The notes under the pieces: model-generated | What the model saw: the letters and a program-made list of their open reading frames with translations, nothing else | Databases searched by the model: none | What the model was told of the DNA's origin: nothing | Translations under genes and position numbers: made by a program | DNA from: Tetraselmis striata | Taxonomy: Eukaryota; Chlorophyta; Chlorodendrophyceae; Chlorodendrales; Chlorodendraceae | Direction: 5' to 3' | Assembly (NCBI GenBank): GCA_006384855.1 | Contig: VCJN01002948.1 | Coordinates: forward strand, 1-64,000 | Length of the DNA: 64,000 bases | Shown: positions 18,140 to 29,240 of the stretch, one piece after another | How positions within the stretch are numbered: the stretch's first letter is position 1 | Layout: each line of letters starts with the position of its first letter

Positions 18140-18679
18140 TCAGTTGGAGATGGGATAATGAGGACGCAGACCCGGCGGATAGGGAGTTGGTGATGGAGGC
18201 TTATCCTCCGAAGCACTGGCCAGCCGCGTGCCGTCTGGGCTGAAGGCCACGCTCCAGACCGCCTCAGTGTGCCCCTGCATCGGCTGCGGCAACGCCTCCT
18301 CCCGCATGAGTGCGCTCCACACCCGCACCGTCTCGTCCACCGAGGCACTGACCTGCCGGTTGCCGTCTAGGCTGAAGGCCACGCTGGTGACCATCCATGT
18401 GCGCCCCCGCAGCGGTTGCAACAGCACTTCTTCCCCCGTGACCGCGTTCCACACCCGTAGTGTCTTGTCCCTCGACGCACTTGCCAACCGCGTGCCGTCC
18501 GGACTGAAGGCCACGCTGGTGACGGTGTGAGTTTGCCCCCGCAGCGGCTGCAGCAGCGCCTCTCCCCCCGTGACCGCGTTCCACACCCGCACCGTCTTGT
18601 CCTCCGACGCACTGGCCTGCCGCGTGCCGTCCGGGCTGAAGGGCACCACATCGCAGTTCCATGCCCGAAAATCGGACAT
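18140..18679 (-). CDS. four-blade WD40 ORF (179 aa)
   Basis: A complete frame from a true ATG at 18679 to a stop at 18140. It holds four WD40 blades of 43-44 residues with the core pattern [14 protein letters not shown]...DKTVRVWN and GH or similar before each blade. The last blade breaks off into a Pro-rich tail (PPSPTPYPPGLRPHYPISN). The blades match the large array that starts at 22105 in sequence and orientation. This is probably the 3' end of that array, cut off by the 3.4-kb block 18662-22105. The ATG lies in or beside the inserted sequence, so it may be accidental. Four blades are too few for a closed propeller, which normally needs seven. Confidence 0.5.
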   Translation of the reverse strand: MSDFRAWNCDVVPFSPDGTRQASASEDKTVRVWNAVTGGEALLQPLRGQTHTVTSVAFSPDGTRLASASRDKTLRVWNAVTGEEVLLQPLRGRTWMVTSVAFSLDGNRQVSASVDETVRVWSALMREEALPQPMQGHTEAVWSVAFSPDGTRLASASEDKPPSPTPYPPGLRPHYPISN

Positions 18680-18943
18680 TTTAACGTACGCGTACGCATA
18701 CGCGCCCTCCAGTACCTCTGGCCGTACTGCCAGTCACCATAGTGCCCGATCCATGTCAAGAGACCTTGTAGGTACCGCTGCCAGGCCCTTTGGGGGTAGT
18801 ACAGCTGGTGTCGGGAGGCGGCTGGTGCGCACGCGGTGGGGGCGACCTGGCGGCCGCGTACAATCGGGATGCAACATCTGCCACTCCACGGCATGTCACA
18901 GCACCTTGCATAACACCTGTGCTTACAAGAGCCACGTCTCTTG

Positions 18944-18977
18944 CCCCCCCCCACCCCCCCACCCCCCCCCCCCCCCC
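18944..18977. repeat. interrupted C run (C9-A-C7-A-C16)
   Basis: Three C runs separated by single A bases. It lies immediately 5' of the ATG at 18996. Confidence 0.95.
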
Positions 18978-18995
18978 GTCCTCCGTCCGGGTACC

Positions 18996-20465
18996 ATGGG
19001 CTACAAGTCAAAGAAACGGCAGTCTGAGAAAGCCGTGGCGATGCCGGTGATGGAGGAGGCGGGGCGGGTGCCAGCGGCAGCGGCATGCCCGCCGGGCCGT
19101 CGTCGCAGGCATCAGCAGCGACGACTCGTGTGTCGACCCAACTGCAAAACTTCGAGTCAGAGGTCAAGTACCTGCTGAAGAGAGCGACGGAGCGTTGCTG
19201 GAGGGAGATTGTCAACATGCAGAAAGAAGTGTAGAAGGAGCTGCGGTCCCAACTTGCGGTGGAGGAGAGGGCGCGAGTGGAGGCGGACATCCTGCGCCGG
19301 AAGCGCGACAAGAAGGTAGCGCGCCTAAAAGCCAAGATACGGCTCATGTGCGAGTCAAATGGCAGCGAGGCCGAGTCAGCTGGCAGTGAGGGCAGCGGCA
19401 GTGACGAGGAGGGCGGGGGCCAGAAGCCGGGGAGGGAGCGGCCGGCAGGCTTGTCCTACAAGCTGTGGGAGGCGACGACCCGAGCGACGGTGCGCAAGTT
19501 CATCGGCCGAGGGCCGAGCAGCTGGAGGCGTGGCTCACCCACGCAGCCGGAGACGACGACAGCTTGCAGTATGTGTATGCGGAAGACGGGCCCGGCGCAC
19601 AGTTTGGAGCCCCTTCCGGCGGTGACGAAGGAGCGGAGCAGCAGCAGCAGCAGGGCGATGTCGACGCGCATGGAGCTGACGGGGTGGAGGTGGGCATCGT
19701 GGAGGAGGCGGACCTAGTGGGCCAGCCAGCGGATGTGCTAGCAGCGCACACCCCCCGCTTTATCCTAGGCGCCCTCCTAGCCAACTACCCCGAGTTGCTG
19801 GCCTCCATATTGGAGTCTAAGCAGTTTAAACATTACTTGAAAGCAGCAGAGAGGCGTACCCTGGTGGCCATTAGAAAGCTGTGGGAGTACAACGCTGTGC
19901 ATGTCCACACTGACCTTCAGCGTCTCATCAACCTCAGCAGCTCCAAGTGGGACGCGGACATGGAGAAGCGGTGCAGATGGTGCTGCCATGTGGCAACTTG
20001 ATGAACAAGTGGCCATCAGTGGAGGACATGCTGAAAGGGCAAGGGAAGGAGATGGCTGCTGTGGGGCTCAGCACTACGGAGGACATGATATTAAGCACAA
20101 TGGATCTCAAGCTGGTGCTTCAGCATTGTGCCAGGCTACTGCTGAAGGAGGGGCTCATCAAACCCGGGGAGTCTCTCAGCATCCAGCTAGTTGCTGATGC
20201 AACAGAAATCTTCAGTGCCACAAGGACTAATGGCACAATTGTGGTGCTGAAAGTATGCTGCAATTATATTTTGATGTCATTTATAGTCATTGTGTTTACA
20301 CAACATGTCACTAAAAGGGATGTGATGTTATGACTGCGCAGATTGTCTGGGCACTGGGCATGTGGCTAAGGTAAAGCGAGAGAAGCATGAGCAGACACAT
20401 GCCAGCCTGAAGCGCAACTTCCCGGAGCACACCTTTGAGAACACATCCCGTGCGGCAAATAAATA
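18996..20465 (+). pseudogene. degraded gene inside the 3.4-kb insertion
   Basis: Protein-like reading has to change frame several times. An N-terminal coiled-coil part (TTRVSTQLQNFESEVKYLLK) is cut by TAG at about 19232 in GTG-TAG-AAG, then continues as SQLAVEERARVEADILRRKR and an acidic Ser/Gly-rich linker. A frame change near 19510 leads to a poly-Gln patch and a helical domain (FILGALLANYPELLASILES...LKAAERRTLVAIRKLWEYN). Another change near 19970 leads to a further domain (EGLIKPGESLSIQLVADATE). A last segment ends SLKRNFPEHTFENTSRAANK at TAG 20465, with TGTAA just after. It is plausibly a transposase or accessory gene of the insertion. I do not recognise the superfamily. Confidence 0.5.
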
Positions 20466-20591
20466 GGTTGAAAATGTAATTAAATACATGTTGGCATCCT
20501 CCCGCATTGCCGCCTATGCATGCTGGTGACTATCAGCGACGCCGCCTTTTCCCTGGCTTCCTGAGCTGCCCCAGAAAAAGGGAGTCCTCTA

Positions 20592-21380
20592 ATGCAGCGC
20601 GGCAATGCCGGCAGCAGTAATGACTGGACTGATGCTGCGCGGCAGGGCACTCTGCAGCACGGCGGCGCACATACAGCGTTGCCGTGCTGCAAGAAACACA
20701 AATACAATACAGGCTGCAGCGCGGCAATGCCGGCAGCAGTCAGAGGGGACTGCTGCTGCGCGGCAGGGCATTCTGCAGCACGGCGTCGCACATGCAGCGC
20801 CGCCGTGCTGCAAGAAACAAAAATACAATATAGGCTGCAGCGCGGCAATGCCGGCAGCAGTAATGACTGGACTGCTGCTGCGCGGCAGGGCATTCTGCAG
20901 CAGGGCGTCGCACATACAGCGCTGCCGTGCTGCAAGAAACATAAATACAATAAAGGCTGCAGCGCGGCAATGCCGGCAGCAGTCAGAGGGGTTTTCTGCT
21001 GCGCGGCAGGTCATTCTGCAGCACGGCGTCGCACATGCAGCGCCGCCGTGCTGCAAGAAACATAAATACAATAAAGGCTGCAGCGCGGCAATGCCGGCAG
21101 CAGTCAGAGGGGACCTCTGCTGCACAGTAGGGCACTCTACAGCACGGCGTCGCACATACAACGCTGCCGTGCTGCAAGAAACGTAAATACAATAAAGGCT
21201 GCAGCGCGGCAATGCCGGCAGCAGTCAGAAGGGACTGCTGCTGCGCGGCAGGGCACTCTGCAGCATGGCGTCGCACATACAGCGCTGCCGTGCTGCAAGA
21301 AACATAAATACAGTACAGGCTGCAGCGCGGCAATGCCGGCAGCAATCAGAGAGGAGTGCTGCTGCGCGGCAGGGGAAGTC
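20592..21380. repeat. seven tandem repeats of about 121 bp, each with a hairpin
   Basis: The anchor GCGCGGCAATGCCGGCAGCA recurs seven times at about 121-122 bp. Each full unit contains GCAGCACGGC and, 17 bp later, its exact reverse complement GCCGTGCTGC, so every repeat can fold the same stem-loop. The unit is not a multiple of three, so open frames through it cycle through three translations. Two alternating variants exist (TAATGACTGG versus TCAGAGGGG after the anchor). Confidence 0.9.
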
Positions 21381-21595
21381 CCGGCTGAGCTCATTCCACG
21401 CGGCCAATTGGAACTGCGCCTCCCACGTTGCCCGCTCCACGACCGCCACCGGGGCCAGGAGAGGGCTGAACAGGCTGTGCATGCGGTGGTCTTGTAGCGC
21501 TGCGGCTCCGAGGCGTAGGCCTCCTCGAAGCACTCCACCAGGCACTCTAGGCACTCGCCCTCTAGGACGCGGCTCCGTTGATTTACGTCCGCCAT
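21372..21595 (-). pseudogene. minus-strand coding fragment ending in the tandem array
   Basis: From the ATG at 21595 the frame reads MADVNQRSRVLEGECLECLV then FEEAYASEPQR. A one-base shift near 21490 is needed to continue in the other protein-like frame (HSLFSPLLAPVAVVERATWE then FQLAAWNELSRDFP), which runs into the first hairpin repeat. No family recognised. It may be a second gene of the insertion, opposite in direction to 18996-20465. Confidence 0.4.
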
Positions 21596-21599
21596 TAGC

Positions 21600-22104
21600 C
21601 CTCCCTACGTGACAGGCGGCACATGTGCAGCAGAGGGGCAGTGAGGAGAACGCTTGTAACTTCTTTGACAGGGAAGAACTCGACAAACCCCCGTGTGCGT
21701 TCATGCAACTGGTCCTAAGGAGCACGATGGGCGAAAAACGGCCACGCGAGCGGGGATGGCGATGGCGGCGTGTTCAACCCCGTGGCAGCGAGTGCGTGAG
21801 TGGGTGGGGTGGTTGCGAGCCATACCCAACCCAAACCCACCTGGAGGTGTCGGTCTCGCAGGCAGATGGGGGGCCCTCGGCGCCTATGCTCCCACCTACA
21901 TGTCGGTCAACGCTATGGGTGCACTACCATGGAAGGGCGCTGGTCAAGAGCGGGTAGCTGCTGCGCACGGTGGGCCGGGCCAGGATGGCCCTGCAATGGG
22001 TGAGGCGGTTGGGCGGGGCGTCTCGCTGATGCGGCTTTTTACACTCGTGTCCCGCGCGCGCGATATTAAAATGTCCGCGCGTATTATAGCGGAAATTTGC
22101 TGTG
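21600..22104. other. right end of the 3.4-kb insertion, no gene seen
   Basis: Short plus-strand frames are present but none has a domain. The last 60 bp hold the inverted word ATATTAAAATGTCCG and a CGCGCGCG run next to the array boundary. Confidence 0.45.
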
Positions 22105-25100
22105 ACGTTGTTACCGTAGTAAGTGTGCCCCCGCAGCGGCTGCATCAGCGTCTCCTCCCCCGTGAGCGCGTCCCTCGACCCCACAGTCTTGTCCACCGAC
22201 GCACTGGTGATCACCTCAGTGTGCTCTTTCAGCGGCTGCGGCAGCGTCTCCTCCCCCGTGAGCGCGTCCCACAGGTCCTAAGACAAGACACCCGTAGTGT
22301 CTTGTCATAGGACGCACTGGCCAGCCGCGTGCCATCCGGGCTGAAGGCCACGCTTGTGACCACATCAGTGTGCCCCCGCGGAGGCTGCATCGGCGCCTCT
22401 TCCCCCGTTAGCGCGTCCCACACCCGTAGTGTCTTGTCCCTCGACGCACTGACCAGCCGCGTGCTGTCCAGGCTGAAGGCCATGCTGTTACCGTAGTGAG
22501 TGTGCCCCTGCAGCGGCTGCGGCAACGCCTCTCCCCCCGTGACCGCGTTCCACACCCGCACCGTCTCGTCCTCCGAGGCACTGGCCTGCCGCGCCCCGTC
22601 CGGGCTGAAGGCCACGCAGTTACCGTAGTGAGTGTGCCCCCGCAGCGGCTGCATCAGCGTCTCCTCCCCCGTTAGCGCGTCCCACGACCCCACAGTCTTG
22701 TCCGCCGACGCATTGGCCTGCCGCGTGCCGTCTGGGCTGAAGGCCACTCAGGTGACCACCTCAGTGTGCCCCTGCAGCGGCTGCGGCAGCGCCTCCTCCC
22801 CCGTTAGCGCATCCCACACTCGTAGTGCCTTGTCATAGGACGCACTGGCCAGGTGCTTGCCGTCCGGGCTGAAGGCCATGCTGGTGACCACTTCAGTGTG
22901 CCCCCGCATCGGTTGTAGCAGCGCCTCCTCCCATGTAAGCGCGTTCCACACCCGCACCGTCTTGTCCTCCGACGCACTGGCCAGCCGCGTGCCGCACGGA
23001 CTGAAGGCCACGCTGGTGACCATCCCATTGTGTCCCCGCAGCGGCTGTGGCACCTCGTCCTCCCCCGTGAGCGCGTTCCACACCCGCACCGTCTTGTCGT
23101 CCGACGCACTAGCCAGCCGCGTGCCGTCCGGACTTAAGGCCACGCTGGTTACCACCTCGGTGTGCCCATGCAGCGGTTGTGGTAGCGCCTACTCCCCCAT
23201 GAGCGCATTCCACACCCGCACCGTCTTGTCCGCGGACGCACTGGCCATGTGCTTGCCGTCCGGACTGAAAACCAAGCTGTTGACCATCCCAGTGTGCCCC
23301 CGCAGCGGCTGCGGCAGCTCGTCCTCCACCGTGAGCGCGTTCCACACCCGCACCGTCTTGTTCTCCGACGCACTGGCCAGCTACGTGCCGTCCGGGCTGC
23401 AGGCCATGCTAGTGACCACCTCAGTGTGCCCCTTCAACGGCTGCGGCAGCGCCTCTCTCCCCGTGACCGCGTTCCACACCCGTAGTGTTGTCATAGGACG
23501 CACTGGCCAGCCGCTTGCCGTCCGGGCTGAAGGCCACGCTTGTGACCACCTCAGTGTGCCACTTCAGCGGCTGCGGCAGCGCCTTCTCTCCCGCTAGCGC
23601 ATCCCACACCCGCACCGTCTTATCCTCCGACGCACAGGCCAGCCGTGAGCCGTCCGGGCTGCAGGCCACGCTGGTCACCACTTCGGTGTGCCCCCGCATG
23701 GGTTGCAAAGCGCCTCCCCCCGTGACCGCGTTCCACACCCGCACCGTCTCGTCCTCCGACGCACTGGCCGGTTGCTTGCCGTCCGGGCTGAAGGGCACGC
23801 TGGTGACCACATCAGTGTGCCCCTGCAGCGGCTGCGGCTGCGCCTCCTCCACCCCCGTGATCGCGTTCCACACCCGTAGGGTGTTGTCCCTTGACGCACT
23901 GGCAAGCCGCGTGTCGTCCGGGCTGAAGGGCACGCTGGTGACCGCATCATTGTGCCCCTCCAGCGGCTGCGGCAGCGCCTCCTCCCCCGTTAGCGCGTCC
24001 CACACCCGTAGTGTTGTCATAGGACGCACTGGCCAGCCGCGTGCGGTCCGGGCTGAAGGCCACGCTTGTGACCACCTCAGTGTGCCACTTCAGCGGCTGC
24101 GGCAGCGCCTTCTCTCCCGTTAGCGCATCCCACACCCGCACCGTCTTATCCTCCGACGCACAGGCCAGCCGTGAGCCGTCCGGGCTGCAGGCCACGCTGG
24201 TCACCACTTCGGTGTGCCCCCGCATGGGTTGCAAAGCGCCTCCCCCCGTGACCGCGTTCCACACCCGCACCGTCTCGTCCTCCGACGCACTGGCCGGTTG
24301 CTTGCCGTCCGGACTGAAGGCCACGCTGGTGACCATCCCAGTGTGCCCCTGCAGCGGCTGCGGCTGCGCCTCCTCCACCCCCGTAATCGCGTTCCACACC
24401 CGCAGTGTGTTGTCCCTTGACGCACAGGCAAGCCGCGTGCCGTCCGGGCTGAAGGCCAGGCTGGTGACCACATCATTGTGCCCCTCCCGCGGCTGCGGCA
24501 ACGCCTCCTCCCCCGTTAGCGCGTCCCACACCCGTAGTGTTGTCATCGGACGCACTAGCCAGCCGCGTGCGGTCCGGGCTGAAGGCCACGCTTATGACCA
24601 CCTCAGTGTGCCACTTCAGCGGCTGCGGCAGCGCCTTCTCTCCCGTTAGCGCATCCCATACCCGCACCGTCTTATCCTCCGACGCACAGGCCAGCCGTGA
24701 GCCGTCCGGGCTGCAGGCCACGCTGGTGACCACCTCAGTGTGCCGCCGCAGCGGCCGCGGCTGCGCCTCCCCCCCATGTGACCTCGTTCCACACACCGCA
24801 CCGTCTTGTCCTTCGACGCACAAGCCAGCCCTTAGCCGTCCGGACTAGAGGCCACGCTGGTGACCATCCCAGTGTGCCCCGGCAGCGGCTGCGGCAGCAC
24901 TTCTTCCCCCGTGATCGCGTTCCACACCCGTAGTGTCTTGGCCCTCGACGCACTAGCCAGCCGTGTGCCGTCCGGGCTGAATGCCACGCTGGTGACCACC
25001 TCTATGTGCCCCCGCAGGGGCTGTATCGGCGCCTCTTCCCCCGTGAGTGCGTTCCACACCCGCACCGTCTTGTCCTCCGACGCACTGACCAGCCGCGTGC

Positions 25101-26436
25101 GCCTGCCTTCCCGAAGCCGCTGCGCCTCTTCCCTTGTGATCGCGTTCCGCACCCGCACCGTCTTGTCCTACGACGCACTGGCCAGCCGCTTGCCGTCCGG
25201 ACTTAATGCCACGCTGGTGACCATCCTAGTGTGCCCCCGTCTCGGGATCGCGTTCCACACCCGTAGTGTCTTGTCCCTTGACGCACTAGCCAGCCGCGTG
25301 TTGTCCGTCTAAAGGCCACGCTGTTGACCACCTTAGTGTCCCGCCGCAGCGGCCGCGGCCGCGCCTCTCCCCCCGTGACCGCGTTGAACACCCGCACCGT
25401 CTTGTCCTCCGACGTACATGCCTGACGCGTGCCGTCTCGGCTGAAGGCCACGGTTGTGACCACCTCGGTGTGCCCCCGCAGGGGCTGCATCGGCGCCTCT
25501 TCCCCTGTGAGCGCGTTCCACACCCGCACCGTCTTGTTCTCCGACGCACTGACTAGCCGCGTGCCGTGTGGGCTGAAGGCCACGCTGGTGACCACCTCTG
25601 TGTGCCCCTGCAACGGCCGTGGCAGCGCCTCCCCCCCCTGTGACCTCGTTCCACACACCGCACCGTCTTGTCCTTCGACGAACAAGCCAGCCGCTTGCCG
25701 TCCGGACTGAAGGCCACGCTGCTGACCATCCAAGTGTGCCCCGGCAGCGGCTGCGGCAGCACTTCTTCCCTCGTTAGCGCGTCGCACACCCGTAGTGTGT
25801 TGTCGTCCGACGCACTAGCCAGCCGCGTGTCGTTCGCGCTGAAGGCCACGCGGGTGACCATCCCAGTTTGCCCCTTCAGCGGCTGTGGCAGCGCCTCCCC
25901 CCGTCACCGCGTTTCACACCCGCACCGTCTTGTTCTCCGACGCACTGACTAGCCGCGTGCCGTGTGGGCTGAAGGCCACGCTGGTGACCACCTCAGTGTG
26001 CCCCTGCAACGGCCGTGGCAGCGCCTCCCCCCCCTGTGACCTCGTTCCACACACCGCACCGTCTTGTCCTTCGACGAACAAGCCAGCCGCTTGCCGTCCG
26101 GACTGAAGGCCACGCTGCTGACCATCCAAGTGTGCCCCGGCAGCGGCTGCGGCAGCACTTCTTCCCTCGTTAGCGCGTCGCACACCCGTAGTGTGTTGTC
26201 CCTTGACGCACTAGCAAGCCGCGTGTCGTTCGCGCTGAAGGCCACGCGGGTGACCATCCCAGTGTGCCCCTTCAGCGCCTGTGGCAGCGCCTCCCCCCGT
26301 CACCGCGTTTCACACACGCACCGTCTTGTCCTCCGACGCACTGGCCAGTTGCTTGCCGTCCGGACTTAATGCCAGGCTGGTGACCATCCTAGTGTGCCCC
26401 CGCAGCGGCTACGGCTGCGCCTCGGGATCGCGTTCC
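22105..26436 (-). pseudogene. WD40 array, block 1 (diverse blades, 526-bp higher-order repeat)
   Basis: Minus-strand WD40 blades of 44 codons (132 bp) follow one another with no spacer. Each shows GH, then VAFSPDG, a SAS...DKT stretch and VW(N/D)AL. Protein-like frames are 22747-22229, 23155-22748, 24029-23421, 24555-23947, 25158-24832 and 25787-25203. The frames at 24029 and 24555 are copies 526 bp apart: four blades minus a 2-bp deletion. That deletion (GTGTTGTC instead of GTGTCTTGTC on the plus strand) shifts frame once per copy. A 396-bp duplication occurs at 25553-26257. No long frame has an ATG start, and no upstream domain is attached. As it stands the block could not encode one protein. 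Confidence 0.7.
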
Positions 26437-26624
26437 AATCGATCACGCTCAGGCATGGCATGAATCCGGGCCAATCGGCGGGCAGTGGGAAATACTCGGG
26501 TGCGTAATTGTATCATAATGTGCAACCCGGCCACAACCCCCGCGGGAACACCCACACCGTACTGTGACAACGGGTTTGACGCATAGGACGCCTGGACAAA
26601 TGTTGTTATGTGTTTAAATACAGA
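26437..26624. other. 188-bp non-WD40 insertion
   Basis: The blade sequence breaks after GATCGCGTTCCA and resumes at ACCCGTAG. Between them is an unrelated, less GC-rich segment containing CAGGCATGGCATGAATCC and TTTAAATACAG. No inverted ends or target duplication are visible; about one base of the blade is lost at the junction. It may be a small element or filler DNA from a repair event. Confidence 0.6.
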
Positions 26625-27839
26625 CCCGTAGGGTCTTGTCCCTTGACGCACTTGCCAGCCGCTTGCCGTCCGTCAAAAGGCCACGCTGGTGACCACCTCA
26701 GTGTCCCGCCGCAGCTGCCGCGGGAGCGCCTCTCCCCCCGTAACCGCGTTCCACACCCGCACCGTCTTGCCCTCCGACGCACAAGCCAGACGGGTGCCGT
26801 CCGGGCTCAAGGGCACCCTGGTGACCACCTCGGTGTGCCGCGGCAGGGGTTGCATCGGCGCCTCTTCCCCCGTGAGCGCGTTCCACACCCGCACCGTCTT
26901 GTTCTCCGACGCACTGACTAGCCGCGTGCCGTCTGGGTTGAAGGCCACGCTGGTGACCACCTCAGTGTGACCCTGCAGCGCCCGTGGCAGCGCCTCCCCC
27001 CCCCCCCCCCCCGTCACCTCGTTCCACACCCGCACCGTATTGTCCTCCGACGCACTGACCATCCCTGTGATCGCGTTCCACACCCGTTGTTTCTTGTCTC
27101 TCGACGCACTAGCCAGCCGCGTGCCGTCCGGGCTGAAGGCCACGCTGGTGACCACCTCAGTGTGCCCCTTCAGGGGCTGCATCGGCGCCTCTTCCCCCGT
27201 GAGCGCGTCCCATACCCGTAGTGTTGTCGTAGAACGCACAGGCCGATCGCTTGCCGTTCGGGCTGCATGCCATGCTAGTGACCACCTCAGTGTGCCCCCG
27301 CATCGGATGCAGCTGCGCCTTCTCCCCCGTGAGCGCGTTCCACACCCGCACCGTCCAGTCTGCCGACGCACGGGCTTGCTGCGTGCCGTCCGGACTGAAG
27401 GCCACGCTTTTGACCACCTCAGTGTGCCCCTTCAGCGGCTGCAGTAGCACCTCCTCCCCCGTTATCGCATCCCACACCCGTAGTGTCTTGTCATAGGACG
27501 CACTGGTCAGCCGCTTGCCGTCCGGTCTTGCCGCTTGCGGTCCGGACTGAAGGCCACGCTGGTGACCATCCCAGTGTGCCCCCGCAATGGCAGCGGCTGC
27601 ACCTCCCCCCCCCCCCCGTGAGCGCGTTCCACACCCGCGCCGTCTTGTTCTCCGACGCACTGACTAGCAGCGTGCCGTCTGGGTTAACGGCCACGCTGTT
27701 GATCACCTCTGTGTGCCCCCGCAGCGGCTGCGGCAGCACATCTTCCCTTGTTAGCGCGTTCCACACCCGTAGTGTGTTGTCCCTTGACTCACTAGCCAGC
27801 CGCGTGCCGTCCGGGCTGAAGGCTACGCTGGTGACCACC

Positions 27840-29240
27840 TCAGTGTGCCCCTTTTGCGGCTGCAGCAGCGCCTCCTCCCCCGTGAGCGCGTACCATACCC
27901 GTTGTGTTGTAATAGGACGCTTTGGCCAGCCGCTTGCCGTCCAGGCTGAAGGCCATGCTGGTGGCCACCTCAGTGTGCCCCCGCATCGGCCGCAACAGCG
28001 CCTCCTCCCATGCAAGCGCGTTCCACACCCGTAGTGTCTTGTCCCTCGACGCACTAGCCCCCCGCGAACCGTCCGGGCTGAAGGCCACGCTGTTGACCAC
28101 CTCAGTTTGCCCCCGCAGCGGCTGCGGCAGCGCCTTGTCTCCCGTTAGCGCGTCCCACACCCGTAGTGTCTTGTCATAGCTCGCACTGGGCAGCCGCTTG
28201 CCGTCCGGGCTGAAGGCCACGCTGGTGACCACTTCGGTGTGCCCCTGCGGGGGGCGCGGGAGCGCCTCTTCCCCCGTGAGCACGTTCCACACCCGCACCG
28301 TCTTGTCCTCCGACGCACTGACCAGCCGCGTGCTGTCTGGGCTGAAGGCAAAGCGGTTGACCACCTCAATGTACCCCCGAAGTTGGTGCGGCTGCGCCTC
28401 CCCACCCGTGAGCGCGTTCCGCGCCCGCATCGCCTTGTCCTCCGACGCACTGACCAGTTGCACGCCGTCCGGGCTGAAGGCCACGCTGGTGACCATCCCA
28501 GTTGGCCCCCGCAGCGGCTGCGGCAGCACTTCTTCCCCCGTGATCGCGTTCCACACCCGTAGTGTCTTGTCCCTCGACGCACTAGCCAGCCGCGTGCCGT
28601 CCGGGCTGAAGGCCACGCTGGTGACCACCTCAGTGTGCCCCTTCAGGGGCTGCATCGGCGCCTCTTCCCCCGTGAGCGCGTTCCACACCCGCACCGTCTT
28701 GTCCTCCGACGCATTGACCAGCCGCGTGCTGTCTGGGCTGAAGGCAAAGCGGTTGACCACCTCAATGTACCCCCGAAGTTGGTGCGGCTGCGCCTCCCCA
28801 CCCGTGAGCGCGTTCCGCGCCCGCATCGCCTTGTCCTCCGACGCACTGACCAGTTGCACGCCGTCCGGGCTGAAGGCCACGCTGGTGACCATCCCAGTTG
28901 GCCCCCGCAGCGGCTGCGGCAGCACTTCTTCCCCCGTGATCGCGTTCCACACCCGTAGTGTCTTGTCCCTCGACGCACTAGCCAGCCGCGTGCCGTCCGG
29001 GCTGAAGGCCACGCTGGTGACCACCTCAGTGTGCCCCTTCAGGGGCTGCATCGGCGCCTCTTCCCCCGTGAGCGCGTCCCATACCCGTAGTGTTGTCATA
29101 GAACGCACAGGCCAATCGCTTGCCGTCCGGGCTGCAGGCCATGCTAGTGACCACCTCAGTGTGCCCCCGCATCGGATGCAGCTGCGCCTCCTCCCCCGAG
29201 AGCGCGTTCCACACCCGCACCGTCCAGTCTGCCGACGCAC
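27840..29240 (-). pseudogene. WD40 open segment, 466 codons
   Basis: Open from a GTG at 29240; the first 48 codons are out of the WD40 frame. The WD40 frame is entered at the 2-bp deletion ([10 protein letters not shown]) and continues through about nine blades, including two 396-bp units. It leaves the frame again at a second 2-bp deletion near 27910 (YYNTTGMVRAH). It shows how the deletions bound each readable stretch. Confidence 0.55.

Larger units (their letters stand above)
18662..22105. mobile_element. 3.4-kb insertion in the WD40 array with imperfect inverted ends
   Basis: WD40 blades stop at about 18660 and resume at about 22105 in the same orientation. The two broken blade parts fit the same place in the unit (canonical cagttaccgtag). 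Near the ends are inverted words: CGGACATTTTAACG at 18673 and ATATTAAAATGTCCG at 22063, followed on the inner side by CG/TA-alternating sequence on both. Inside are a broken gene (18996-20465), a hairpin tandem array (20592-21380) and a minus-strand fragment. A DNA transposon is the simplest reading. I cannot define a target duplication. Confidence 0.55.

Noticed and set aside
20589..21345. Cys/Arg/Ala-rich proteins read through the 121-bp repeats on both strands.
   Set aside because: The unit length is not a multiple of three and all frames stay open by composition; the translations simply rotate through the repeat.
20592..21380. A CRISPR array, because of regular repeats.
   Set aside because: The units are contiguous 121-bp tandem repeats with no unique spacers, in a eukaryotic context.
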